Shown here: piece by piece, positions 37,413 to 45,501 of the stretch
Layout: each line of letters begins with the position of its first letter
How positions within the stretch are numbered: the stretch's first letter is position 1
Source: CAZBBC01 sp964489835
GTDB taxonomy: Bacteria > Calditrichota > Calditrichia > JAJRVZ01
Direction of reading: 5' to 3'
Assembly (NCBI GenBank): GCA_964489835.1
Contig: CAZBBC010000004.1
Coordinates: 1 to 64,000 of the forward strand
DNA length: 64,000 nucleotides
Translations under genes and position numbers: made by a program
Notes under the pieces: model-generated
Database searches by the model: none
Seen by the model: only the letters and a program-made list of their open reading frames with translations
Told to the model about the DNA's origin: nothing

Positions 37413-38231
37413 CTAGATCATGTGGTCTTCTTCGTTTTTACGAGCATAGAAAGTTAAAATCTCTGAGGAAATTTCTTCTATCGGTTTGCTGGTGACATCA
37501 ATCACCGGCCATTGGGGATGATTGTTAAAAATATTAATTGCATATTGCATTTCTTTGCGGACAAATTCAGGTTTAGAATAGTCGCCGGTTGCGCCGCTCA
37601 AGTGTTGATCTCGTACCCTGCGTAATTCAGCCAGACGGTAAGGATCAGAGCGCAGGCCGAAAACAGAGCCCGATGACAATTCATATAAAATTGGAGGAAG
37701 GGGCATGTTAAAAATAATAGGCACATTTGCCACATACCATCCTTTAAAAGCCAGGTAAATACACAACGGTGTTTTGAACGTTCGAGAGATCCCGACAAGA
37801 ACAATTTCGGCTTTATCAAGTTCTTCAATACGCAGACCGTCATCATGCCTGAAGGCAAATTCCATTGTTTCAATTCGGCGAAAATATGCTTCGTTTAACT
37901 GACGGAAAAGATCTGGTTTCATTGAAGGCGAAATGGATAATTGCTGAGACAGTCTTTCTAATAATGGACCCATCAAATCAAAAGTAGCAATATTATAAAT
38001 CCTGCCCATTCGTAACATAGCGTCCCGCACACTATGGGACACTAAGGTGTGAATGATAAAACCCTTAACTTTAGCCGCTTCCTGCACAACAGATTCAACC
38101 TGCCCGGTATTACGTGTGTTTGGGCGTTCAACGATTTGAATGTCTGCACCTTCAAACTGGGTCAGAGCAGCGGTTAGCGCACGCTTTGCCGTTCCCCCAG
38201 TCCCGTCGGAGACGACAAAGATTTTATTCAT
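37413..38231 (-). CDS. PEP synthase regulatory protein (kinase/pyrophosphorylase)
   Basis: This belongs to the DUF299/PpsR family, bifunctional ADP-dependent kinases/Pi-dependent pyrophosphorylases that switch PEP synthase or pyruvate phosphate dikinase off and on. The N-terminal VSDGTGGTAKRAL, the central TFDLMGPLLERL and VGISRTFKTPL (P-loop-like) are diagnostic. I chose the ATG at 38231 (MNKIFVVSDG), which follows GGAGGG with seven-base spacing; the longer reading to 38354 overlaps the upstream gene. It has 272 residues. The target enzyme gene is not in the window. Confidence 0.92.
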   Translation of the reverse strand: MNKIFVVSDGTGGTAKRALTAALTQFEGADIQIVERPNTRNTGQVESVVQEAAKVKGFIIHTLVSHSVRDAMLRMGRIYNIATFDLMGPLLERLSQQLSISPSMKPDLFRQLNEAYFRRIETMEFAFRHDDGLRIEELDKAEIVLVGISRTFKTPLCIYLAFKGWYVANVPIIFNMPLPPILYELSSGSVFGLRSDPYRLAELRRVRDQHLSGATGDYSKPEFVRKEMQYAINIFNNHPQWPVIDVTSKPIEEISSEILTFYARKNEEDHMI

Positions 38232-38290
38232 TATTATTCCCTCCGAGTCCGGTTCGGTTAACGGTACGGCGATTAACGTCAGTGATAAAC

Positions 38291-39850
38291 CTAATCGATT
38301 CGTCCTTTTCGTTGCCACCGGAAAGATGTAATACCTTTGTCTGTACTGATCCAAAGGTGACGGCCGGCCGGATCGATATGATAGGTGTTATTACTAATGA
38401 GTCCATCCTGGGTGGTAAACAACCGCCAATAGTTCTTTTTTAGGTTATATTTTAAAAGTCCCTGATCAGTCGCAAACCATACAGCATTTTTTGTTTGGGC
38501 AATATCCCTGATGTCAGCTTGAAATTCAAGACCCGGAAAACTGTGCCATTCATCATTTGTCCGATCCCAATAAGCAATACCGCTGTTATTGACAATCCAT
38601 ATTTGATTATCAATGATTTCGAGCGCCGTTAAATTATAATCAGGAAGTACCGCACGGGAGGAGAAAAAAGTGATGTTATCTGTATTAAGATCGATACGAT
38701 AAAGACCATATCTGGTTGCCGCCCAAATGAATTGACCGTCATAAGCCAGTTGATTTATTCTTACATTGTCAAGAATAGTCTGATGTGATTCAAAGATTAT
38801 TTTAGACTTTACATCCAGCCAGTTAAAACCATATTCAGAAGCGATATATACCGTGTCTCCAGACATAATCACATCGAAGATTTTGTTTCCTTCTATACCA
38901 TCCCTTGTATCATAAGAGATCCAGCTTTCTTTTTTTTTATCCAGAACAGCAACGCCGTGATCGGTGCCAAATGCTACATAATCCTTGTTACCGGTAATTG
39001 ATGAGACATCATCATTATAAAAGAGAGATGTAAGAGAAGCTTCGTAATATTGCCAGATATCATTTTCACGATCCCAGTGGGCAATACCTCCGATGAGTCC
39101 AGGGATTCGTATACCTCCAATCCATAGTTCATTATTATTAATAAATACGTCACGGGGAGAAATATTAGGAATAGACTGTGGAGTAGATTCAAGAAAGAAG
39201 TTATCCATTTCAGATTTCATTGGTCCAATGCCATCGGTACCAATCCATAAACGTTGCCAGGAATCTATCACGCGGTCCGTAAATTTGAATTCACGATTAT
39301 ATCGGTCGTAGATAAATCCACCCAAATGATATATTAAAGAAACATCGGTGAAAAAATCCGGAAGTTCCCGGTTCGATGGTCGGTAAAACACAGGATATCG
39401 AAAATTATTCATATCATTTTTTTGAAAATCCGGGAAACCGGAAGTTTCTGGTTTCCTCGCGGCCGGTAATCCAGTACGTGATGAAGCGCGCCAGAATCTT
39501 TCTGCCGGTTTATAAACGTCGATTCCAGCAGGCGTTTGTGCGTATAGAAATCCATCAGTAGAATTATAGACTACCCGAATGATCTTATTGCTCCGCAGGC
39601 CACTGCTCGTGGTAAACGGAAACTTCCAACTATCTTTATACTTGTCATATCTGAGAATACCACCAGATCGGCTTCCAAAATATATATGGTTTTCATCAAT
39701 GTCGATGGATGTAATCTCCTGCGCTGGTGCATAAGATATCCAGTCTTCCAATTTAAAATGAGTAAATCTATCAACCGTTAAACGATGGACATGCTGGGTT
39801 AAAGCGGTTTCAGAAAGTATGAGGAGAATAAAAAAAGTATATTTTAGCAA
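38291..39850 (-). CDS. Secreted beta-propeller protein (regulator-propeller-like)
   Basis: This is a 519-residue protein with a signal peptide (LKYTFFILLILSETALTQ) followed by repeated blades of the two-component-regulator-propeller type. Examples are NHIYFGSRSGGILRYD, QLWIGTDGIGP-like and IWAATRYGLYRID segments, and the last blade ends with HLWISTDKGI. No histidine kinase, DNA-binding or transmembrane output domain follows, so it is probably a periplasmic or surface propeller. The start appears to be TTG at 39850, six bases after GAGGG; another TTG at 39862 contains that ribosome binding site. It is 59 bases upstream of ppsR on the same strand. The function is unknown. Confidence 0.75.
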   Translation of the reverse strand: MLKYTFFILLILSETALTQHVHRLTVDRFTHFKLEDWISYAPAQEITSIDIDENHIYFGSRSGGILRYDKYKDSWKFPFTTSSGLRSNKIIRVVYNSTDGFLYAQTPAGIDVYKPAERFWRASSRTGLPAARKPETSGFPDFQKNDMNNFRYPVFYRPSNRELPDFFTDVSLIYHLGGFIYDRYNREFKFTDRVIDSWQRLWIGTDGIGPMKSEMDNFFLESTPQSIPNISPRDVFINNNELWIGGIRIPGLIGGIAHWDRENDIWQYYEASLTSLFYNDDVSSITGNKDYVAFGTDHGVAVLDKKKESWISYDTRDGIEGNKIFDVIMSGDTVYIASEYGFNWLDVKSKIIFESHQTILDNVRINQLAYDGQFIWAATRYGLYRIDLNTDNITFFSSRAVLPDYNLTALEIIDNQIWIVNNSGIAYWDRTNDEWHSFPGLEFQADIRDIAQTKNAVWFATDQGLLKYNLKKNYWRLFTTQDGLISNNTYHIDPAGRHLWISTDKGITSFRWQRKGRID

Positions 39851-39909
39851 CGAAGCCCTCAATTGAAAAAAATGCAGGAATTTAGTTTATATACTATAAA
39901 ATAAACATA

Positions 39910-41619
39910 TCAGGCATAAAAGGCTGAAATACTATTTAGGACATAAGATTTTTGCATTGTTGTCAATTCCGGATATATAGGAATAGCCAGAACTTCCCGG
40001 GCCGCTTTCTCAGCAACCGGGAAGTCGCCTTTAAGATAGTTTAAATATGAAAAGCACTCCTGATTATTTAAGGTGACAGGGTAATATATCTCACATCCGA
40101 TATTTAGTTCACGTAAATGTTTGATAAGATCATCCCGCTGAGGTGCCCGGATAACGAACTGATTAAAAATATGCCGGTAGTTTTTACGAACAACAGGCAA
40201 GGTTAGACGCTTATCGAGTCCTTTTTCTTTAAATCCGCTGATGTAATCATGACTATTTATCTGTCTTGCCTTAGTCCAATGTTCAAGATATTCCAGCTTT
40301 ACATTTAAAATTGCCGCCTGCATCGCATCAATACGAAAATTTCCCCCAACGATCTGGTGATAATATTTAGGTTGAGAACCATGGACACGTAATTTGAATA
40401 ATTTTTCAGCCAGTAATTTATCGCTGGTTACAACCATTCCAGCATCACCAAACGCTCCGAGATTTTTACTTGGGAAAAATGAAAAGCATCCCATATGTCC
40501 GAAGGATCCTGCACGCCGACCATTTTTGTATTCCGAACCAAGCGCCTGGGCAGCATCCTCAATTACATATAAATTATGCTTTTTTGCTATTTTCATGATC
40601 GGATCCATATCAGCCATTTGACCGAAGAGATGAACCGGTATTATCGCTTTTGTTTTATCTGTAATCGCTTCTTCGATTTTAGATGGATCAATATTATAGG
40701 TGTCAGGTTCAATATCAACAAAAACAGGTTTTGCATGAAGTCGGGATATAACACCTGCAGTGGCAAAGAAACTAAAGGGGCTTGTAATAATCTCATCTCC
40801 GGGTCCCGCATCAATGGCCATAAGAGCTATCAAAAGGGCATCAGTGCCTGAAGATACGCCAATGCCAAAGTCAGATTGGGCATATCCGGCAATTTTTTCT
40901 TCAAGTTCTTTAACCTTGGGTCCAAGGATAAAATACTGTGATTCAACGATGTCTTTGATGACGGGTTCAATTAGGTTTCGTATCGTTGCATATTGTGCCT
41001 TTAAATCAAGAAGAGGAACAGAAGTTACCTCGTTTTCTTCTTTAAGTTTAATCTGATTATCATTGATCATACTATATTCCTTGCCACAGGCAGAACATTT
41101 CGTTTCCTGATGGTTGTTAAATTTTAGTCGCACACCACAATAACACATCCAGCCTATAATTCTTCCTGGATTTCCAACGACCAGCGCATAATCGGGCACA
41201 TCTTTTGTAATGACTGCCCCGGCGCCAATAAAGGAAAACCTACCAATATTATTTCCACAGACAATGACGGCATTGGCGCCAATTGAGGCGCCTTTTTGAA
41301 CAAGAGTTGTCTGATATTGATCACGACGAATGACATGGCTTCGAGGATTAACCACATTTGTAAAAACCATCGATGGTCCTAAAAAAACATCATCCTCACA
41401 AATTACACCAGTATAGAGAGAAACATTGTTTTGTATTTTTACATTATTTCCCAGAATCACTTCCGGGGAAATAACAACATTCTGACCAATATTACACTTT
41501 TTCCCGATCTTTGCATTTTGCATGACATGTGAAAAATGCCAGATTTTGGTTCCTTCTCCAATTTCACAAGGTGTATCTACATAGCTCGATTCATGTACAA
41601 AATATTTTTTATCACCCAT
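39910..41619 (-). CDS. WbpD-like acetyltransferase fused to DegT-type aminotransferase
   Basis: This is a two-enzyme fusion of 569 residues. Residues 1-185 are a left-handed beta-helix acetyltransferase (GEGTKIWHFSHVM, IGQNVVISP, GASIGANAVIVCG) ending in a small cysteine cluster (C159, C161, C175, C178). Residues about 200-569 are a PLP aminotransferase of the DegT/DnrJ/EryC1 family with the Schiff-base Lys385 in FFPSKNLGAFGDAG. In P. aeruginosa the separate proteins WbpE and WbpD successively aminate and acetylate C3 of a UDP-GlcNAc-uronate. This enzyme likely makes an acetamido sugar for a surface glycan. The dehydrogenases WbpA/WbpB are not nearby. The start ATG lacks a strong ribosome binding site. 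Confidence 0.88.
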   Translation of the reverse strand: MGDKKYFVHESSYVDTPCEIGEGTKIWHFSHVMQNAKIGKKCNIGQNVVISPEVILGNNVKIQNNVSLYTGVICEDDVFLGPSMVFTNVVNPRSHVIRRDQYQTTLVQKGASIGANAVIVCGNNIGRFSFIGAGAVITKDVPDYALVVGNPGRIIGWMCYCGVRLKFNNHQETKCSACGKEYSMINDNQIKLKEENEVTSVPLLDLKAQYATIRNLIEPVIKDIVESQYFILGPKVKELEEKIAGYAQSDFGIGVSSGTDALLIALMAIDAGPGDEIITSPFSFFATAGVISRLHAKPVFVDIEPDTYNIDPSKIEEAITDKTKAIIPVHLFGQMADMDPIMKIAKKHNLYVIEDAAQALGSEYKNGRRAGSFGHMGCFSFFPSKNLGAFGDAGMVVTSDKLLAEKLFKLRVHGSQPKYYHQIVGGNFRIDAMQAAILNVKLEYLEHWTKARQINSHDYISGFKEKGLDKRLTLPVVRKNYRHIFNQFVIRAPQRDDLIKHLRELNIGCEIYYPVTLNNQECFSYLNYLKGDFPVAEKAAREVLAIPIYPELTTMQKSYVLNSISAFYA

Positions 41620-41765
41620 TGAACGTATTCCCTTTTTCCTTGTCCAATCACCCGTCGTATTCTTCGAAAGAAAAACGATAAATGTTATGAAAATTAGTTG
41701 ATAAGAGATTTCAACTAAATATTTATCACGATCTGTTTTGTGCCGTGGATAATTATCACGCCAGA

Positions 41766-42701
41766 TCAGGTAATTTTTTCTTTAATAGAATATGAACCCT
41801 CTTCGCCCCTAAGGTTGGTTATCATTTCCCCAATTAGGCCAATAGAAAATGATTGCATTCCTACAATCATTAATAAAACACCGAGGAAAAGTAGTGGCCG
41901 ATGACCAATGCCGTATCCCATGAACCATAACACCGAAAGGTAAAGCGAAATGATAAATCCTAAACTCAATGAGGCCAGTCCGAAAAATCCAAACAGGTGT
42001 AACGGTTTTTGTCTGTAGCGGGTTAGAAAAAGAACGGTAAAAAGATCAAAAAAACCGTCAAAAAATCGGCGAATACCGTATTTAGTAACTCCATATTTAC
42101 GCGGATGATGTTGTACAACAACCTCACCGACAGCAAAACCTTTCCAATGAGCCAGAACCGGTAAATAACGGTGTAAACTACCATATACCGGAATTTCCTT
42201 GATTACTTCACGACGATAGGCCTTTAGGCCACAGTTAAAATCATGAATTTTTATACCGGTTAGCCGGGCAGTAATAAAGTTGAAAAATTTTGAGGGAAGG
42301 GTTTTACCCAGGGGATCAAATCGTTTCTTTTTCCATCCGGAAACAAGATCGTAACCGGTATTTATCTTGTCAATCAGATTGGGAATTTCAGCCGGGTCAT
42401 CTTGAAGATCGGCATCCATTGTAATGATGATCTTACCTGAGGCCAGTTTAAATCCTTCAGATAAAGCGGCACTTTTACCGTAATTTTTCCTGAAGCTTAG
42501 GATCTTTAAAATCGAATAATCTTGGCACAATTGTTTTAATTTTTGTAAAGAATTATCCGTGCTGCCATCATCAATAAAACATATTTCGTAAACCAATCCG
42601 GTTTTATTGATAGCCTGAAAAATTTGCCCTATTAATTCTTCCAGGGATCCTTCTTCATTATATAAAGGTATGATGATGGATAAATCCATTGAGTTTTCCA
42701 T
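41766..42701 (-). CDS. GT2 family polyprenyl-phosphate glycosyltransferase
   Basis: This is a family 2 glycosyltransferase of the DPM1/GtrB/ArnC type, which moves a sugar from a nucleotide donor to a polyprenyl phosphate. It has SIIIPLYNEE at the start, DDGSTDNS, the catalytic DADLQDDP and two C-terminal membrane helices (about 230-295). At 311 residues it is the usual length. An alternative ATG four codons later (42689) is also reasonable. It lies 15 bases after the LolB-like lipoprotein gene on the same strand, and upstream of the acetamido-sugar enzyme, which suggests envelope glycan assembly. Confidence 0.9.
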   Translation of the reverse strand: MENSMDLSIIIPLYNEEGSLEELIGQIFQAINKTGLVYEICFIDDGSTDNSLQKLKQLCQDYSILKILSFRKNYGKSAALSEGFKLASGKIIITMDADLQDDPAEIPNLIDKINTGYDLVSGWKKKRFDPLGKTLPSKFFNFITARLTGIKIHDFNCGLKAYRREVIKEIPVYGSLHRYLPVLAHWKGFAVGEVVVQHHPRKYGVTKYGIRRFFDGFFDLFTVLFLTRYRQKPLHLFGFFGLASLSLGFIISLYLSVLWFMGYGIGHRPLLFLGVLLMIVGMQSFSIGLIGEMITNLRGEEGSYSIKEKIT

Positions 42702-42716
42702 AATAAATTAAATAAA

Positions 42717-43481
42717 TCATCTATTATAATTTATCTGTTCGGCGTAATCGGCAATTTTTATGATAAATTTTTCCCGTTCAATGTTTTCATTGAGTAACAC
42801 ATTGGTATAATATAGAGATACCGCTTGTTTCTCTTCAGGTCTGATCATTCGGATCTTTCGTGGAAAGTACAAACCGTCAGATTTAACAAAGGTATCATAT
42901 TCTCGTGTATAGATGACCTGGTCGTCTGTCTCAAGCGTTAATTTTTTAATATGTCCGGTTGAATTGTCAATCTGTATGGTATAATTGTCATTACTGTTAT
43001 GTGCTTGTACAAGGAAAAGATTATCTTCAATACTGTATTTGCTTATTTTCATTGATGGCAGATCCTCTTTTCCTACAAAGATATTTATTAATTCTTTAAG
43101 TTTTAGCGGAAATTGGAAAAACGTTTGATTGGAAAAATCATTAATAGTACCATTATAAAATTTATTGGTCATTTGATTATAAAAAATAAAGCGTTCTTTA
43201 CCCAAAAAAAGTGTACCCGCCTGGATACCAAAGGGGCCCGTAACTGAAAGTAAAAGTGAATCCTCTTTAATATAGTAAACATTGGCGAAAAAATTACCAC
43301 TGAATTCTTCTGAATCAACGGAGATACGGCAGCCGGCCTTTAGAGTAATTATTTTATTTTGCTCATTTTGAATGTGATCCAGTAACTCGTTAAAAGTGAC
43401 CTTATCCGTATCAAGAGCAAATTTTGGGCTGGTACAAGCTGATAGAAAAAACGCGAACAATAGAAGTGTTTTACATTTCAT
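42717..43481 (-). CDS. DUF4292/LolB-like lipoprotein
   Basis: This lipoprotein has a clear signal and lipobox, LLLFAFFLSAC. The mature part (about 235 residues) has the half-barrel strand pattern of LolB/DUF4292 proteins, with segments LKAGCRISVDS, DSLLLSVTGPFGIQAGTLFL and FPRKIRMI. LolB receives lipoproteins at the outer membrane, but whether this family does so is not proven. The ATG at 43481 lies inside the end of the upstream TPR gene (overlap of 11 bases), showing tight coupling; a TTG at 43496 is less likely. Confidence 0.75.
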   Translation of the reverse strand: MKCKTLLLFAFFLSACTSPKFALDTDKVTFNELLDHIQNEQNKIITLKAGCRISVDSEEFSGNFFANVYYIKEDSLLLSVTGPFGIQAGTLFLGKERFIFYNQMTNKFYNGTINDFSNQTFFQFPLKLKELINIFVGKEDLPSMKISKYSIEDNLFLVQAHNSNDNYTIQIDNSTGHIKKLTLETDDQVIYTREYDTFVKSDGLYFPRKIRMIRPEEKQAVSLYYTNVLLNENIEREKFIIKIADYAEQINYNR

Positions 43482-45261
43482 GCTGGGTATTTTCAATTTT
43501 CAGTTTTAGTTTCCTGTTTTCCTTGTCTAATTCCAGCGCTCGTTTCCATTGATTTCTGGCGTCTTCAATACTGCCAAGCTTGAAAAATACATCACCCAGG
43601 TGTTCGACAACAACCGCATTGTCCTCCCGTTTTTCTACTGATTTTTTTATGTGGATAAGTGCAAGATTATATTTTCCCATCATATAATAGATCCAACCAA
43701 GAGTATCCAGATAAGCACTATTATCGGGTTCTGCCAGCACTGCTTTTTCGGCCATAGTAAGAGCAAATTCAAGATTTATCGATCTCTCGGCCAGCGTATA
43801 GGCGTAATTATTAAGAAATAAGGGATTTTCGGGGTATAATTTGAGAGATTTTACATAAAGACTGTCACATTTATCGTAAATTTTAAGCTCATCATAAAGC
43901 ATACCCAGATTACTCAAGGCGTTGAAATTATCAGGATCTAATTCCAGGGCCCGCTCCAAAGGTATCAATGCTTCCTCATCACGATTTAAACGATTGAGTG
44001 AGATGCCCAGCGAAACCAGTGCATTAATATGAGAAGAATCAGCGGTTATCGCTTTTCTAAATTGCCCGATGGCCTCCTCATCACGATCCAGACGCTGTAA
44101 AAGAATTCCATAAAAAGTCAGAAGATATGAATCCGTGGGCAGATATTTTAAACTTTTTTTATAATGGACCTCAGCGGCTTCAAGACTATCTGCGTCAGAG
44201 AGAACAAATCCTTTGAAGATCCACCCGATTCTGTTTTTAGAATCCATATCAATAATTTTTTGAAAATAATCAGAAGCCTTTCCGTAGTTTTTTCTTCCCC
44301 ATTCAAGACGTCCTAATAATTCATAAACTTGCCAGCCCACATTTTTTTCATTTAACAGCGGGCGGAGAATTTCTTCGGATTTATCATAGTCTTTATCTTC
44401 TTTTGATATATAGGCATCCGCCATCCCTAGTCTATATATTTCGACATTGGGTATATCGATGTAGGGTTCAAATATTTCAATAAGTTTTTGCCATTTTTGG
44501 TCTTTACGACAGATGGTATAAATATGTTCTGCTGCTTCGGTAACATTTGGCTCTAACGCAAGTGCTTTTGAGTAGGCCCTGAGGGCTGGTTCAGATTCCC
44601 CTTTTAATCCATAAGTCATACCGACGCTATACCACATGCCTGCATTAGAGGAATCGACCTGTACATATAACTCAAATAGTGATAGTGCTTCGTTAATTTG
44701 ACCATTTTTTAAATATATCGTTGCAGCTTTTCGTACCCAATCCTCGTCTTCACCATAAATATTAATCATTTGCTCATATTGTTCCGCCATGCCAATGTCA
44801 TTTCCGTTTTTACGAAAAAGAAGTAAAAGAAGGCTACGAGCATTTTCATCGAATGGATCAAGTTCGAGTACTTTTTGTAAATTATCAATTGCTTTATTAT
44901 CATCTTTTAGTCGATAATGACAATCAGCGATTAATCTCACGGTTTCAGGTTCATTTGATTTTAATTTCACCGATTTTTGTAAATACCGTAAAGCGCTTTC
45001 ATAACGTCCCAAAGCCATATGATTTTCGGCAATGCGATTATAAATAGTGGCAGAACTGGAATCATATAATAACGCTTGATAGAATTCGATCAGGGCATTC
45101 TCGTGTTTGTTTTCCAGCTCAAAAAACATGCCTTTGGTAAAATGATCCCTGGCCTTCAATTCCTGGACTTGGCTAGTTTCCGGTTTTTGATAAACCTGTT
45201 TTTTGCCACACCCTAGAATGGTGAGGGAAATAAGAATGCATATGTAAAGTATTTTTATCAT
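43471..45261 (-). CDS. Tetratricopeptide-repeat lipoprotein
   Basis: This 596-residue protein has a signal peptide with lipobox LTILGC and then about 15 tandem TPR motifs, with typical spacing of 34 residues (for example NALVSLGISLNRLNRDEEAL and NFNALSNLGMLYDELKIYDK). It is presumably anchored to a membrane in the periplasm and forms a protein-binding scaffold. It overlaps the LolB-like gene by 11 bases and is followed by the glycosyltransferase gene; in FCB genomes a TPR lipoprotein and a DUF4292 protein are frequently linked. Its binding partner is unknown. Confidence 0.85.
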   Translation of the reverse strand: MIKILYICILISLTILGCGKKQVYQKPETSQVQELKARDHFTKGMFFELENKHENALIEFYQALLYDSSSATIYNRIAENHMALGRYESALRYLQKSVKLKSNEPETVRLIADCHYRLKDDNKAIDNLQKVLELDPFDENARSLLLLLFRKNGNDIGMAEQYEQMINIYGEDEDWVRKAATIYLKNGQINEALSLFELYVQVDSSNAGMWYSVGMTYGLKGESEPALRAYSKALALEPNVTEAAEHIYTICRKDQKWQKLIEIFEPYIDIPNVEIYRLGMADAYISKEDKDYDKSEEILRPLLNEKNVGWQVYELLGRLEWGRKNYGKASDYFQKIIDMDSKNRIGWIFKGFVLSDADSLEAAEVHYKKSLKYLPTDSYLLTFYGILLQRLDRDEEAIGQFRKAITADSSHINALVSLGISLNRLNRDEEALIPLERALELDPDNFNALSNLGMLYDELKIYDKCDSLYVKSLKLYPENPLFLNNYAYTLAERSINLEFALTMAEKAVLAEPDNSAYLDTLGWIYYMMGKYNLALIHIKKSVEKREDNAVVVEHLGDVFFKLGSIEDARNQWKRALELDKENRKLKLKIENTQHEM

Positions 45262-45425
45262 AGAATAAACAATTTAAAGGCACATATCCTGAATAACAAG
45301 TATAAAATTCTAGACAGGTTTAATCCTCTTGATTTAGCTTGTTTAAATCTTTATTTTCAGGATATTTTTATAGAAAATTGAGTTAAAAGAAAAAGAACAT
45401 CATTTTTTGTTTGTTTTTTTCCCCC

Positions 45426-45449
45426 GGGAACCTATAGGTTTTAGTTCCC
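45426..45449. promoter_or_regulatory. Nested palindrome in divergent promoter region
   Basis: AACCTATAGGTT at 45429-45440 is a perfect 12-base palindrome, and it sits inside a wider repeat of GGGAAC at 45426-45431 with GTTCCC at 45444-45449. It lies in the 240-base gap between the divergent TPR-lipoprotein and PBP1A genes, about 55 bases before the PBP1A start. It may be an operator; no regulator is known. Confidence 0.35.
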
Positions 45450-45501
45450 CTGAAATCATAAACATATATAATTCTAATTTTAAAAAAATGTTCCTTGAAA
45501 A

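Noticed and set aside
38114..38443. 109-codon plus-strand reading
   Set aside because: It is antisense to the start of the PpsR gene and the end of the propeller gene.
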